From the NCBI RefSeq assembly GCF_918797505.1, contig NC_092800.1:6200001-6264000 (forward strand): DNA of 64,000 nucleotides, given 5' to 3'. This stretch comes from Bemisia tabaci (lineage: Eukaryota; Arthropoda; Insecta; Hemiptera; Aleyrodidae). A program made the position numbers and the translations under genes. How positions within the stretch are numbered: position 1 is the stretch's first letter; every line of letters begins with the position of its first letter. Below the pieces are notes generated by a model, which worked only from the letters and a program-made list of their open reading frames with translations, was not told where the DNA came from and did no database searches. Positions 47,719 to 59,420 of the stretch are shown piece by piece.

Positions 47719-48231
47719 TTTAATGGAGATGTTGCATGTGTGAGGGATTTGCGATTTGACCATTGATTCTTATGTAAAAGTTCGCGAGAAACACGATGAT
47801 GCCACTGGTTTTCTCTGAAATCATCTCCCAAGCTCAAAAAAAGCTCTCAAAGTGCGGCCAAAATGGAGGGGATCATCCCACCCTACCCTGAGAGTCCACC
47901 TCTACATCAAAACAACCTCCATGCAAAGATAGGGAGCAAATACATTAGCAGGGTTGCCGTGTTTTCAGTTTTGGAGTCCCCAAAGAAAGTGGCAACCCTG
48001 CTAATGTATTTGCTCCCTATCTTTGCATGGAGAGTTTGTTTTGATGTAGAGGTGGACTCTTAGGGTAGGGTGGGATATCCCCTCCATTTTGGCCTCACTT
48101 TGAGAGCTTTTTTTGAGCTTGGGAGACGATTTCAGAGAAAACCAGTGGCACCATCGTGTTTCTCGCGAACTTTTACATAAGAATCAATGGTCAAATCGCA
48201 AATTCCTCACACATGCAACATCTCCATTATG
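47719..48231. mobile_element. Long near-perfect palindrome (element P, intact copy)
   Basis: About 240-bp arms around a short centre near 47,950-47,990. The left arm TTTAATGGAGATGTTGCATG ... TACATTAGCAGGGTTGCC is mirrored by GGCAACCCTGCTAATGTA ... CATGCAACATCTCCATTA. Arm identity is very high, so the copy is young or homogenised. It carries no transposase. The plus frame 47,863-48,063 is a by-product of the palindrome. A broken, older copy occurs at 6.2-6.9 kb. Confidence 0.92.
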
Positions 48232-48241
48232 AAACATCGTT

Positions 48242-48430
48242 AGGGGGCTACACGCTACATAAGTCCTCGATTTTGAGTTTGTCGAGTTTTCAATTTTTTA
48301 AATGAGGCGCGGCTGATGATTGATATGGACCCGATGATGGATACGGCATAAGGACCCGAAAAACTTTCCTTCCTTACAAATCTCTACGCAAGTGAGTGCG
48401 TTTTATCAGATTTTTTTGTTTTTAAAAACT
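48242..48430. repeat. Inverted repeat family E, copy 3
   Basis: Shares GGGGGCTA, CTCGATTTTGAG and the ACGCAAGTGAGTGCGTT arm with the other family-E copies. It contains an intact CTGATGA (48,313-48,319) and a GGACCCGAAAA block (48,352 on), but the intervening stem is enlarged and disrupted. Confidence 0.5.
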
Positions 48431-50335
48431 CAACTATCACAACTGCGCCAATTTTTGAATGCTTAATTGTAGGTATTTCGATAGTTTTATGTTATATCAA
48501 TTTAACTTGACAGTGTTCATGCATTTTTCTAAAGAAAGAAAAAACAATTGTTCATGTATAAACGTTCGCGTCATGCTATTGTTAGAGAGGAGGACTTGTG
48601 GAGGAAGGAAAGATCCGCGATATTTATCCTTTGTTTTAGCTGAGACTTTAAGATACTTTAAAACGAACTTGGAAAAATTTGGGTAAAATGATGGTGGAAT
48701 TATCGATGGCATGATCTTGTAAAGATGACAAAAAGTACGTAAATATAGTAGCCTTTTGATTGAGCTTGCATTGAAGGAAATTAGATTTGGACAGGCTGAG
48801 AAAAAAAATTACTGGGTCTCAGAGAAATGGGTAGACAAAAACAAAGGAAGTTAAACAAGCTCCGTCAACTTATAAAAGTTAAAATTCAAAATATTAAGCT
48901 TAATTTTTTCAAACTTTAGGGGAACTGCAAACAAGGTTGCTTCTAATATCATACGTCCAATGAGTTAAAGTTTTTACTTTTGACTACTTAATTCCGAGTT
49001 TTTTATCAATCTAATAGAACATTTTAATTAACGTTCTGTAAATGGTATTTGTAAAAGTTCCGGGAAAAAAACCCAAAAAATTTCATTAAATTCAGCCTCG
49101 GATGTCAAAACTACGGTCTAGAATTCCCACGTGACTTTCTCCGGGAAAATTGAAGTTACATGAGGTTGTATCAAGTACTTACAATGAAAACAATCACAGC
49201 CATTACACTAAATATATGTTACATCGAAGCACCGTTAGTTACTTAGCTAGTTACAGATATACACACGTAAAATCGGAGGATAATACCGAAGAAAACACGT
49301 TATATTCCAGGGATCATTCATGATTTAATTTTTTTAAAAAAAAGGAAGTGGCAAACACTAAACACACGAGTCAATTCCTTTAATAGCATGAAAATAACTC
49401 AGTCACTTCTCAAGATACGTTTATTTTATTTATAAAAAAACATTACTTAGCTTCACCAGTTGAAAGTAAGGGACGAAACGCAAGGCATGAACTTCAACTG
49501 AGAGCACGTGAGGGATAACTGAACGAGACCACAGAAACCGTGACCCAGAAACCAGAGCCAGGATTCAAAAGGCTTGACTTCGAAAATGTGAATAATTATC
49601 CGCAGATCCGAAAGTGGGTCAAACTAGACTCATAATAAAAGACCGACTCAACCCTTTCAAAGAGGTCTTCCCGGGGGTAAATATTTACAAACAAAGTGTT
49701 TTACAACATAGAGACTCAATACCGACTCTTTCTTCCGCCTCGTGCGGTCGGTTGTGTTAATTAGAGGCGGAGAAAAATGTGGACCTTTCTCTTCAAAACC
49801 TTTGAGGGCCGCCGTATTTTTTTTTGAGGCATTCTTGTCTGTTTCTGAAAAAGGAATCTTTACCTACTTTCTCCTGTGCTATTGAGGACTGGCTCAGTTC
49901 GTTCCGAAAAATAGTAGAATATGTTTAAATTGGAATAGATACGGCGGCAATGGATCCTAGTTCTTCAGGCTCCAGATGGAATCTAGTGAGTTCAGTTAAT
50001 GAGGAAATATTAAGAGGTCAAAATACTTAAACTTGAAGTGCTGTAAGTCAAGTCTTCCACAACCCTCTTGGCACGTAATAAAGACCCACGAGCGGTATCA
50101 CAAATGGATGAGGAGGGTAGACTCTTCTCTTCAGAACACAGAATTGTGTCCATAAGGTCTTAATATTCTATTCTACGTATATGTCGGAGGCAATCCGCAA
50201 TTGGTTTGCGAATTGCCTGTAGGCTCACTACGAAAAAGTTGTCTGTGTGCTCAGGTGTCGCGATAAGAAGACTACCGAAAGGTTTTAGAGATTAAGAGAA
50301 AATACGAACTACTGGAAGTCGGAGGCACGACGAAT
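48431..50335. other. Unassigned sequence
   Basis: No gene, terminal repeat or RNA gene recognised. Confidence 0.4.
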
Positions 50336-50555
50336 GGACGTATTTCTATCAAACGGAACTAATCGCCAATTTTAGTTCCTTTTGAGAAATTTAGGATGCC
50401 GGATAGCGCGTTCTGTCAAACGGAACTAAGCGCCATGGAAAAGCGTTGCGAGTATAGGACGGAATGAGCCCAACGCCCGGTTCCGCCGCTGATCAAAGCC
50501 CCCCGCTACCTTCTTCCCCCTATGACGCTTAGTTCCGTTTGACAGAAATACGTCC
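50336..50555. mobile_element. MITE family F (GGACGTATTTCT termini)
   Basis: A 220-bp element. GGACGTATTTCTATCAAACG / complement of CGTTTGACAGAAATACGTCC, with a second inner copy of TCAAACGGAACTAAGCGCC (50,436 on). Flanks GAAT and AAAT agree at 3 of 4, consistent with the 4-bp duplications of family G, whose first 12 bases it shares. It abuts the integrase pseudogene that follows. Confidence 0.87.
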
Positions 50556-50900
50556 AAATATTGTTCTTAAGAGAAAATCATTGGAAGATCCTGTTATTTT
50601 CGTGGTTCCATACGAAAAGTTGTACGATGAACTGGTTAAATGCCACACAAGAACTGGGCATGGTGGGATGGATAAAATGGAGCTCGAATTTAAAGAAAAA
50701 GAAGCGTGTACTATTTGTCATGCTAAGAAGCAAATGCCGCATAAAAATTTGGTAGTTCAACCGATCATCTCAAAAGGTTTTCAATCTAGGGGTCAAGTCG
50801 ACCGATCATCTCCAAAGATTTTCAATCTAGGGGACAAGTTGACCCAGTGGATTTACAGGACTTTTTGGGCTATCGATTTCTTGTCAAGATTTAAGAAAAT
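50556..50900 (+). pseudogene. KRBA2-like integrase fragment
   Basis: The reading frame carries 'VVPYEKLYDELVKCHTRTGH', then GGMDKMELE, then CTIC, then 'VVQPIISKGFQSRGQVD'. This is the H2C2-type zinc-binding region and the start of the catalytic core of the KRBA2-like integrases (Ty3/gypsy- or Ginger-type) found widely in arthropods. The stretch between the histidines and the CxxC is shorter than in intact members. A 42-bp direct repeat (about 50,760-50,845, unit beginning CCGATCATCTC) duplicates the ISKGFQSRGQVD segment. Behind it the frame shifts, and the true frame reads GQVDPVDLQDF then a stop near 50,899. The catalytic D,D-35-E region is absent. It is a dead transposon relic with a MITE at its 5' edge. 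Confidence 0.78.
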
Positions 50901-51198
50901 CGATTCGATTTCGAAAAAGCCACGAACGCTAGCGAGTAGAAAGGGTGATGGAAAGAGCACTGGAAGGGGAAGACAGAAAGATCCACTCGGATCGCACCTG
51001 AAATGGAATCCATCATCTCTCTGCGTCTCATTGGACCGCGCGGGAATGCGGTCGTGAGTGAGGAATCGAACTCATTTTATTAAGAAAGGAAAACGTCCGG
51101 TTCATCATGAGCTCTGAAATCCATAAGAAAACAAGTCTTTGAAAGCTCATCTGAAAAGTCTCATGATCCTTCTTAGCCACGGGTTAAGTTCTGTCATG
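50901..51198. other. Unassigned sequence beside the integrase relic
   Basis: The open frame continues to 51,057 but the translation no longer resembles integrase. Nothing else recognised. Confidence 0.4.
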
Positions 51199-51435
51199 CT
51201 AGGGAAAAACGCCGTGTAAACTTTCAGGCGTTGCCAAATTTTCTTTGATATAATAAAAATTTATTGACAAGGTTGTGAATATTTCTCTTCAAATTTTTCA
51301 CAAAATTTTGCACGCACTTTACTTTAAAATATTTAAAAATTTCGAGGAAAAATATGCGTGACTTTCTTCCAAAATAAATGTTTCATCAGTGGAAATTTGG
51401 CAACATTCGAATGTTCATACGTCGTTTTTCCTTAG
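51199..51435. mobile_element. MITE with CTAAGGAAAAACG termini, complete copy
   Basis: A 237-bp element. CTAGGGAAAAACGCCGTGTA...GCGTTGCCAAATTTTC on the left is mirrored by GAAATTTGGCAACATTCGAA...CGTCGTTTTTCCTTAG on the right. Non-coding AT-rich middle. Fragments of it occur at 2.36-2.47 and 15.03 kb. Confidence 0.87.
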
Positions 51436-51840
51436 AACGAAAGAGTTGGACGTCAACCAATCCCACTCGGATGAGCGATGGTTCCAGATAACCGGCGACC
51501 ACTCAGAAATCCGAAACTGCTAATTTATTCAAAACTCGGCGTCCGAGCGCGGAATGCGAATGAAGAGCATTTCCACCCATATTTTCATATTACAAGTTTT
51601 TTCATGAGCCCCGAGATGCGTGTATTTTTATGGAGTTCGGGGCTCAACAAAAAATGGATGTATTTTCTTTCTGAAAATATTGAGTTTCGCCACCCATGTT
51701 TCCTCCGACACGCACCCAGTTACTGCCCTGCACGTCCACCCACAGATGATGGAACCAGAGCCGGCGATCGTTCGGGGACCAATGGTGCCACTTTCGGAGG
51801 AATTTTCTCACTTGTTACGTAAGTTTTAGGTAAATAATCA

Positions 51841-52063
51841 CACAGAAAAATATTTTGGATCGAGAGTCTGGACTCTGAAAAACCCTGACAAGAAAACATA
51901 CTCTTGATTGAGTCAGATTTTTGCTTGAATCGAGAGCCAAACCTCCCAAATTAAGCGGATTGTCTTTTGATTCAAGCAAGAATTCGATGGAATCGAGAGT
52001 ATTTTTTCTTGTGCAATTTTTCATGGGACTAGATTCTGGATCCAAGAGACTTTTTTTCCAGTA
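51841..52063. mobile_element. Diverged family-A relative
   Basis: A 223-bp palindrome with the family plan (GGATCGAGAGTCTGGACTC, CTGACAAGAAAACATACTC, TTGATTGAGTCAGATTTTTG and mirrors) but 'GAATCGAGAG' in place of 'GAATCAAGAG'. Ends decayed (CACAGAAAAA / TTTTTCCAGTA). It is an older or separate subfamily. Confidence 0.82.
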
Positions 52064-55000
52064 AAGAGTGATTTTCTTTATGGATGAGAAAAGAGAAAAT
52101 GGGCATTTTTGACCGAGGAAAAATTTCTTCAAGACTAACAGTTGACGGATCATACGGAAAACATTAATTTCTTGTAGCTATTCCTACGTTGATATCCTAG
52201 TAGTATGTACTGACGCCTTCAATGAAAAAATTGGACGCATAAGAAAAAGAATTGCAAATTTCATTGAAAAAGCTTGACTTTGATGACGATTATTTTACGG
52301 AGAAAACCGATAGTTTGGTAAGTTCTACCAGAACTTCGATTATCAAAGGCGTAACTAGAAGACACTCTATGGGATTCTGATATTGTACGACTTTATACCA
52401 TCGATTCGATTACGATGTAATGGAGGAGGGAGTGCCAAGGACCGAATCAAATTAAGACCAACGGAAGTTTTACTGGAATTCACCATAACTTGTTCCCCAT
52501 ACTGGCGCGATTTTTGGATAAAATGATTCGCAAAAGATTGAGAAAAAAATATACGTATCAGAGAGAGCCTTTTGAAAAAATGGACTTTCGTCCCGTAAAA
52601 TCATTTTCAACTTATATTACAACTTAAACTCTAAGTATTTTGGAGGTTCGGGAACTAATGTCTCTCCAGATCACAAAATCGTCACTTCCCCTCCATTTGC
52701 CGGATGCTCGAATTATACACAATTCTAGTTAAAATTTCCTAATAATCGGTCATGTTGACAGAAATCGAAGTTGTTGGATTCCCTCCTTTTTAACACGTAT
52801 TTATTCAATGTAAAAGATAATGTTCCTCAGTGGAAAAAAACCAATAAAAGATGAGGAACAGAAGGCGACGAATGGTCAGCAATGTGAGCCACCGTCAAAG
52901 ATGAGTATATGAAAGAGGAAAAACACCCGTAGGCAACTAAGTGTTTAAAATTGAAGATGGCCTCCGTTAAAATCAGTAAAATAATATAAGCTGATTTATC
53001 GAGTGGAACGGCAACAATGTGTGACAGGCCATCATCACGACATCTCGTTCACGTGTCCTCGAAATTTTTAACAGGTCATTCATAGTCCGTTTTGAGACTC
53101 ATGGGGTTGTCGCTCAATAAGGAATTCTCTTGACGTTGTGTTGCGAAGATTTGAGTGTAAATTTTGTGGCGATATTTTGCGAGAGCCGCTTTGGTCACAT
53201 CGAACCTACTTTTAAAAAAGAAGCGCGGAGAAAAACTTATGGCGGTGACCGTTAAAAATTTGGAGGCCGAGCCAATGACGAAAAAAACATAATGTATGAT
53301 GAGGTAATCCGGGAAAATCAGCTACAAATAAGTAAAACGAGCCATCAATCTAGTGAGGTTAGAGTCCTGATTAGTTCTGCAAATACCGATCAGAGATCTT
53401 AATGCCATCAAATTACGGCGGGTGATCGGTGTGTCCCAATCAGCATGTATTTAATGAAGTTTGTGAAACTAAAGTTAATGTTGTCACTTATCTTCAACCT
53501 TTTGCGGATGTAATGCTCATAATGTAGCAAGCTTAAGTCTGATCTGTGATTTGCAAATATTTCAACTCAGTAAAACAAAATGTTTGATTTTCGTTTGAAA
53601 TTCTTAGGACGTTTCCTGCTGGTTGTAGCATTTTTTCTATTCTTCGTTTTTATCAACTTTGGGTATTTTGTTACTTTTTTTAACGTAATTCTCTGAAAGA
53701 TTGCCCGGCCAAAATTGTTTTATCCTTTGCTACTTAATCAATTACTTTTCTGCATTTTAGCCCTATTCTCGTTGTATCTTTTGAGTCCTTTTTTCCATGT
53801 TAAATTCGGCCAACGAAATCCAAATTCGACCATTGGTCCAAACCTGCATGCGATTTTAGAAAGTTGATTTCGCTCTTCCTTAACAAATAATTCAGAATCC
53901 TAAGAGCTCTTAATTTTTACCTTAATTAAAAAAGGTCTCTCTGCTGTTCATCTGTCTGTATGGTATGATTTTCATCTAGATATCTTTCATGAAACAATGT
54001 TTCTTTCAATTTTTCTCATCTTGTTTTTAAAGAGCTAAAATGCTCTGCCTTTAAATATATCTATCCATTAACCACCTCTGATCGGTGTTCGCAGAGCTAA
54101 TAAGAACCCTAGCTTCGTTAGTTTGATACTCTCGGTTTGATCGTATGACCCAGGTATATGTGGCACTGCTGGTCACAGAATCACGCTTTGTTGGTTTCAG
54201 TCATACATGACATTTTCGGCTTCAATACCAAAAATTCAAAGGGAGTTACTCCTCTCGTTACCTCAGAAAAAAATTGCCCCTCCTCTCCAACGCAAAACAA
54301 TGGGATAAGTTTTACACATTCTTGTGTGGGCGGAAAGGAGCACTAGTCTGGAAATATCTACACAAATAACGCAAAGAAAACTTTAATAGGCATGCAATAC
54401 TCAGTTTCCTATGTTACATTGGCTGCCAAATCCGAAATAGCCTTGGCTTTTCTCCATCATGCACAGATTTGACGATAAATTGATTTTTCTCCAGGAGAGC
54501 TCGAAATTTAGGGAAAATTCCCATTTTTCTGGAGAAAATCGACCTAACGCAGCAAAATGAAAGCCATTTTCTGCTTCCAGCTGTCGATACAAGTGCGTGG
54601 CAAATCTACAAAAGTAATTTGTCAACCAGTGTGATAAGATCTGTCCAAACTCCTAATAAACATCCAATATTAATAAAGATACCGCCCTCCGTAAAAGACC
54701 GTGTACCCTAAGCTTGAGACCACGCCGAGATAGTATATCACCATAGTATACCATATGTATGGTACCATATGGATAGTATACCATGGTTTCATCCACCTTT
54801 GATTGAACAACTTGAGATACATCACATTCGCGCTGGTTCTTGACTTGCAACAAGGATCAAACCAAGGTGGAAAAAACCATGGTAAAAACCATCTCGGTCG
54901 ATGACGCCATACGCCATGTTTTTTGATTGCCTACTTCAATAGATACGATAGATAGAACTACTTCAATGTTGGACACAGAAACTTGGTGCTTCAAAAAGTC

Positions 55001-55415
55001 TCATTATTTCATACTGATCCATACGCTCTGACATTATCAAAAAGCGACTGAGTGACTGAAGCGAATACAAAAGAGGCTTTGATTCTTAGGAAAACCAAAT
55101 ATTTCAACTGAATATCGGGGAAAATGTTGTCACTTGTACCAAGAAATAACATGTTACGAGTGTAAGCATTGACGTTACGAGTATGTGCTATGACGTTAGC
55201 ATCATTCGCACCAATTGTAAGTACGTGCGTCGCGGAAAGTAGGACGGATTTCGATAATTTAGACGGTCACATAGTCGTGTTCGTTGCGAATGCAGTTTAT
55301 AATCCCCTAAATTAGAGATATAAATTCAGAAATGTTCGGAATGGCGAGTATTGACCACATGAAAAGAAAGTCACCTTGATGATTTTCGCGTTTTTCCTCC
55401 ACGTGTTTTACGCTG
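52064..55415. other. Unassigned sequence
   Basis: Only small features: an AT-rich imperfect palindrome at about 54,730-54,790 built from ATAGTATACCATATG repeats, and short direct repeats around 55,150-55,200 (TTACGAGT, GACGTTA). No gene recognised. Confidence 0.4.
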
Positions 55416-55423
55416 ATTTTGAC

Positions 55424-55588
55424 CGGTGGCGAGGCGTGAATGATCGATTATCGATGTGTCCCCATTCACCACTACGGTAAAGAATCGATTATGAAGGTGT
55501 TCGTCGCAAACACCATGTTTACCGATCCATTTCCATAGGTTTAAATGACAGATCCAATCGATACATTGGGAGGCACGCAACGTCACTC
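55424..55588. mobile_element. hAT-type MITE copy 5, perfect 8-bp target duplication
   Basis: A 165-bp element from CGGTGGCGAGGCGTG to GCACGCAACGTCACTC, flanked by a perfect ATTTTGAC (55,416-55,423 and 55,589-55,596). This is the clearest evidence in the window that the family is mobilised by a hAT transposase. The body matches copies 1 and 2 (TGAATGATCGATTATCGATG, AAAGAATCGATTATGAAGGT). Confidence 0.93.
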
Positions 55589-55596
55589 ATTTTGAC

Positions 55597-56667
55597 CTTG
55601 TTAAAATGACCTGGGGGAGAGGGAGGGAGTCTATTGGGGGGACGGGGAAGGTTCATGCTAGGAGTGCTGGTGTTGAAATTTAATTCATGCTTCTCTGTAT
55701 GACCGGTTGCCTACCTTTGACATGAAGCTTCGGCGTTTGAAGGTATTGAAATTAAGGTATCCGCATAAAACATAACTTCACTCTAAGATCACACATGAGC
55801 TTTAACACTAGAATTCAATTTCAAACACACGCTACAAGAAAATACTTGCACTGAACCAAGAAACTGAACTTGCAGAACAAAACGTTCTACGCACGGAGAA
55901 CGCGGATCACAGTTCGTCGTGCACGAGAAACAAATCAAATTATGCGAAAGCTCGGATTAATTTACATACACTGGGACTTGATCGTGCGAATAAACAGCGC
56001 CAGGTGGAGTGGGGATGTAGTACAGCCGACGGGAAAATATTACGAAAGCGAAGAAAACACGCTACTGACTCGGTAGCAGCTGAGGGAAGGACAAAAAAAA
56101 AGCACGTAAAAAGCTCTCCACATGTAAATCAAAAGCGAATGGGACAGTCACGCCCAAAACGGGAAAAAGAAGAATCTGGCAGTTGGCATTGAACATCTAA
56201 GTCGTATATTATTGGCCTACTTAGATGAGAAACAAATATCTGTGACGAGTATCTGTTGATGATGGATTCGAATCAATAACAGTATTTTAGGAACACTTGA
56301 GGTTCATCATGTATAACGGGCTGAGAATGCCGTTTACGACTGAGAAAGATAAAGGCACTTTTTGAAATGGGGTGGGGTGGGTATAGATGAATACCTCAAG
56401 CGTAAAAAAATTACGAAAAAATACAAGATGGGTAATTTTGGGTTCTGTTTAGGTAGGTAACAAATAAGGGTAGGTAACAACAACTTTGAGGGGGATAAAA
56501 AGTCACCTCGTCTGAAGCAGGCAAAATTTTGAAGTAAATCTTAGATGCAAAATGCCAACGTACATGACTCAGAAACGACATACAGTGAGCTTACAGGACT
56601 TAGGTTTTCTTTTCCATCTTTGGTCTAGAATGCGACATAAGTTAGGAAGGAGAAGATGGAGAGGAAA
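55597..56667. other. Unassigned sequence
   Basis: Open frames at 55,870-56,076 and 56,004-56,192 (plus) are Arg/Lys-rich without a known domain. Confidence 0.4.
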
Positions 56668-57210
56668 CTACGTTTCTTGAAGAGAAACTTCGGAAAACGC
56701 GGGTAGGAATACGATACTCTTAAATACGAGCGCAGTCTTTGACTTAAATTCGATTCCTTAGCGCACTGCTTTTTCACGAAATTTCGACACCCCTATAGGA
56801 GAGGGGGGGGGGATTTCTTGCAGAGATCCGGAGTAGACGCGGATAGGAACACTATAACGAAAAGAGCGCGATTTATTTTTCTAATCCACTTCATCCCTTA
56901 AAGCGCACTGATTTTCCACATTTTTTACACCTTCTTAGGATAAAATTTAATTTCTTGAGAGGCAACCGAGGGAAGCGCGGATATAAGAATAGCATCCGGG
57001 CTGGCGGGGGAAAAACAAGACTGGTCGATTAGAGCGCATTCTATTATTCTATTTCACTTCAACCCTCACACCGATTACGCGCACTGATTTTCCACACATT
57101 TTTTCACGCTTTTCAGAGGGAAAATTAGATTTCTTGGAGAGAAGCCGAAGGAAACACGGGTAGGAACAGCATCCGGGCTGGCGGGAAAAGTAAGACTGGT
57201 CAAAAAGTGG
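56668..57210. repeat. Diverged tandem array, four units of about 140-180 bp
   Basis: Each unit opens with (G/A)TTTCTTG.AGAG (56,673; 56,813; 56,951; 57,130), continues 'CGCGG.TA..AATA..AT' and 'GCGCACTG.TTTTCCAC' and ends before the next TTTCTTG. The last two units share AGCATCCGGGCTGGCGGG and AAGACTGGTC. The array runs directly into the following GC island. Confidence 0.72.
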
Positions 57211-57700
57211 CCGGCATGGAAAAGAAAAAGCCTCTCGAGGCCCCGTACCTCGCCTATCCCCTTCTATTTTTATGTATCTTTTTATTAGGGGTGTTTTTAA
57301 TGGACGGAATAACAAAAACATCTTCATTTTGTTTCTCTCGGAAGGTGATAAAATTGCAATCGCCCGGCGAGCACCGGGGCACCGCAACCCTGGACGCCCT
57401 GCCCTGCCCGGGGACTTTCCCCGAAATCCGGGACTGCAGCTTGAGATCTTATCGACGCCGCTGCCAAGCTTAGGAAAATCCCCGGCACCGCCGCGGAGAA
57501 ACTGGGATTTTCGTGTGAAATTTGGCATCATCGATCGGGAGGCTGTCGAAGAATTAAAATAGTACAAGATTTTACGAGTTTTCGGCCGGGAGTCCCTTTT
57601 CTTCACGCGAACACTGACCACATTTGGATGTTACGTATTGTGAGGGAGCAGGGATTGGATGGGACGCCTTCCCCTGACTCCCCTTTTCGGCGGGGATGTT
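57211..57700. other. GC-rich island with A/T core
   Basis: CG-rich sequence interrupted by an AT core (CTATTTTTATGTATCTTTTT at about 57,263). A 190-codon minus frame (57,049-57,621) is Arg/Ser/Pro-rich, overlaps open plus frames and matches no protein I know, so it is not called. Confidence 0.45.
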
Positions 57701-59140
57701 CAGACGCCCCGCTAAAATTTGGGAATTATAAAATGGAAATGAAAGAGGTTGCTTCTTAACGAGTGTATTCAGAATGTGACTGTTAAAATGCAGAGTTGCT
57801 GAGTACGGTGATGGTTTTATGGGACTTAACTTCGATGGAAGTGAAACCCTTATTCTCTATACAGGACTGGATATGGCATCCAAAAATATCTAGCGCCCAA
57901 ACGTCACGATTCTAATCCTGGTGTCTCCATGATGTTTACTGTTTTCCTACCCAGACATTTCCTGATGCAAACCTGACTATTCCTGTAATTACCAATAAGA
58001 TATTCACCTGAAAAAGGTTTTTGCTTCCTGCTGAGATGCGGCAAACGACAAGCAACGTACACCAAGGAGTGTCACCTCTCAACTATCTCAACGTCAACAC
58101 CGCGCTTTTGAAACTGATTTCCTCTTATCACTGCTGTAACTGCCATTGTATTTTTGTCTATATTTTTGTAATGTTTATATTTTGCATATTTTTCCTTTAT
58201 GTACATGAGCTACTCATTTGAATTTTCGTGAAGCTTCTGTTTGTGTCAAAACAGAATGCTTCCAAGGATGAAGTATCAGTGAGGAAGTATCAGTGGGGAA
58301 GTATCGGTGAGAATCTTAGCCAGGAAGATCATAGTACCGTTGCCATGTTGTGAAGGCTGATAAATCCATTCTTCACCTATTGACATCGCTCTCCTTTCTA
58401 CTCCGTTACACTACTATTACACACTTTACATTTTGCCATGTCATCCACCCATCATGATTTGTCTCTGGTTATGATGGCTAGATTAGTTCCTCTTTTCTTA
58501 CCATTTCATACATGTTGCGCAATACCTGATAAAGTTCGAATTGAGAGCAGCAAATACTGATGCTTTCCTCATAAGCAAACTGGGTTTTCATCCAGCAATA
58601 TTGATGCTGAACTACTGACAGGATCTCAATATCATTAGACTTGATGTCGTGATGCAATTTTGACTCATTGTTCCTTAAAATTCCTAGAAACTTGTAAGCA
58701 ACATCGCAGTATCATCATTTGAACGAATAGTTTGACAAAAATGCGATAAAGTGCATTACTTACAGTAGGAATATGTGAATACATAACACCAAGGTGTTAA
58801 GAAAGATATTTATTAGATTATAGCCGAAGCTTTTCGATCCTTGCAATCATTATCAATGCTAGGTGCATTGTGGAAAAAATGACTTGGGAGTAGTTTTGCA
58901 TCAAACAAGAGCCTTAAATTTTTCTCTGTCAAAATATTTTTAACGTTGTAAAAAATCCTCAAACTTGGTCCTCATCATTGTAGAGGATTAAACCTTTGAA
59001 TCTATTTCCTACGGTTCAAGTTTGGTGCATCTACATTACCTAAATACTTAGTCCATGTGTAATTGGGTCCGGCAGAAAAGGACCTAAAGTTTGAATCGTA
59101 TATTCATGGAGGTATTAAGAAGGGGAACAGAAAATAGGTA
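57701..59140. other. Unassigned sequence
   Basis: One short direct repeat: GAAGTATC(A/G)GTGAGG-like 17-mers three times at 58,267-58,311. No gene recognised. Confidence 0.4.
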
Positions 59141-59420
59141 AAGCCCAATTCACACTATCAAAATTTTCATCCAATATAATTGGACGAAAAGTAGGATGGA
59201 AAGTTGAATGCAAAAAAATGTCATTCAATTACTTTCTGTTCAACTTTCCATCCAATTGGAGGCGCCACGTTGAATGTGACATCACATCCAAGCTTCTGTT
59301 CCGTTTTTCATCAAATTGTCTTTTATCGCGTCAGTATCACACTATCTAACTTTCAATCCAACTTTTCGTCCAATTAGGCATGTTGGATAAAAAGTCTGAT
59401 AGTGCATGTGAATTGGGCTT
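59141..59420. mobile_element. Palindromic MITE, AAGCCCAATTCACA termini
   Basis: A 280-bp element. AAGCCCAATTCACACTATCA is mirrored by TGATAGTGCATGTGAATTGG plus GCTT. The interior holds several inverted and direct copies of CAACTTTCCATCCAATT / AATTGGACGAAAAGT. Flanks GTA and ATA agree at 2 of 3. Non-coding. Confidence 0.87.

Noticed and set aside
57049..57621. 190-codon minus-strand open frame
   Set aside because: Same situation: GC-rich island, overlapping plus frames, no domain, and its 5' part crosses the tandem array.
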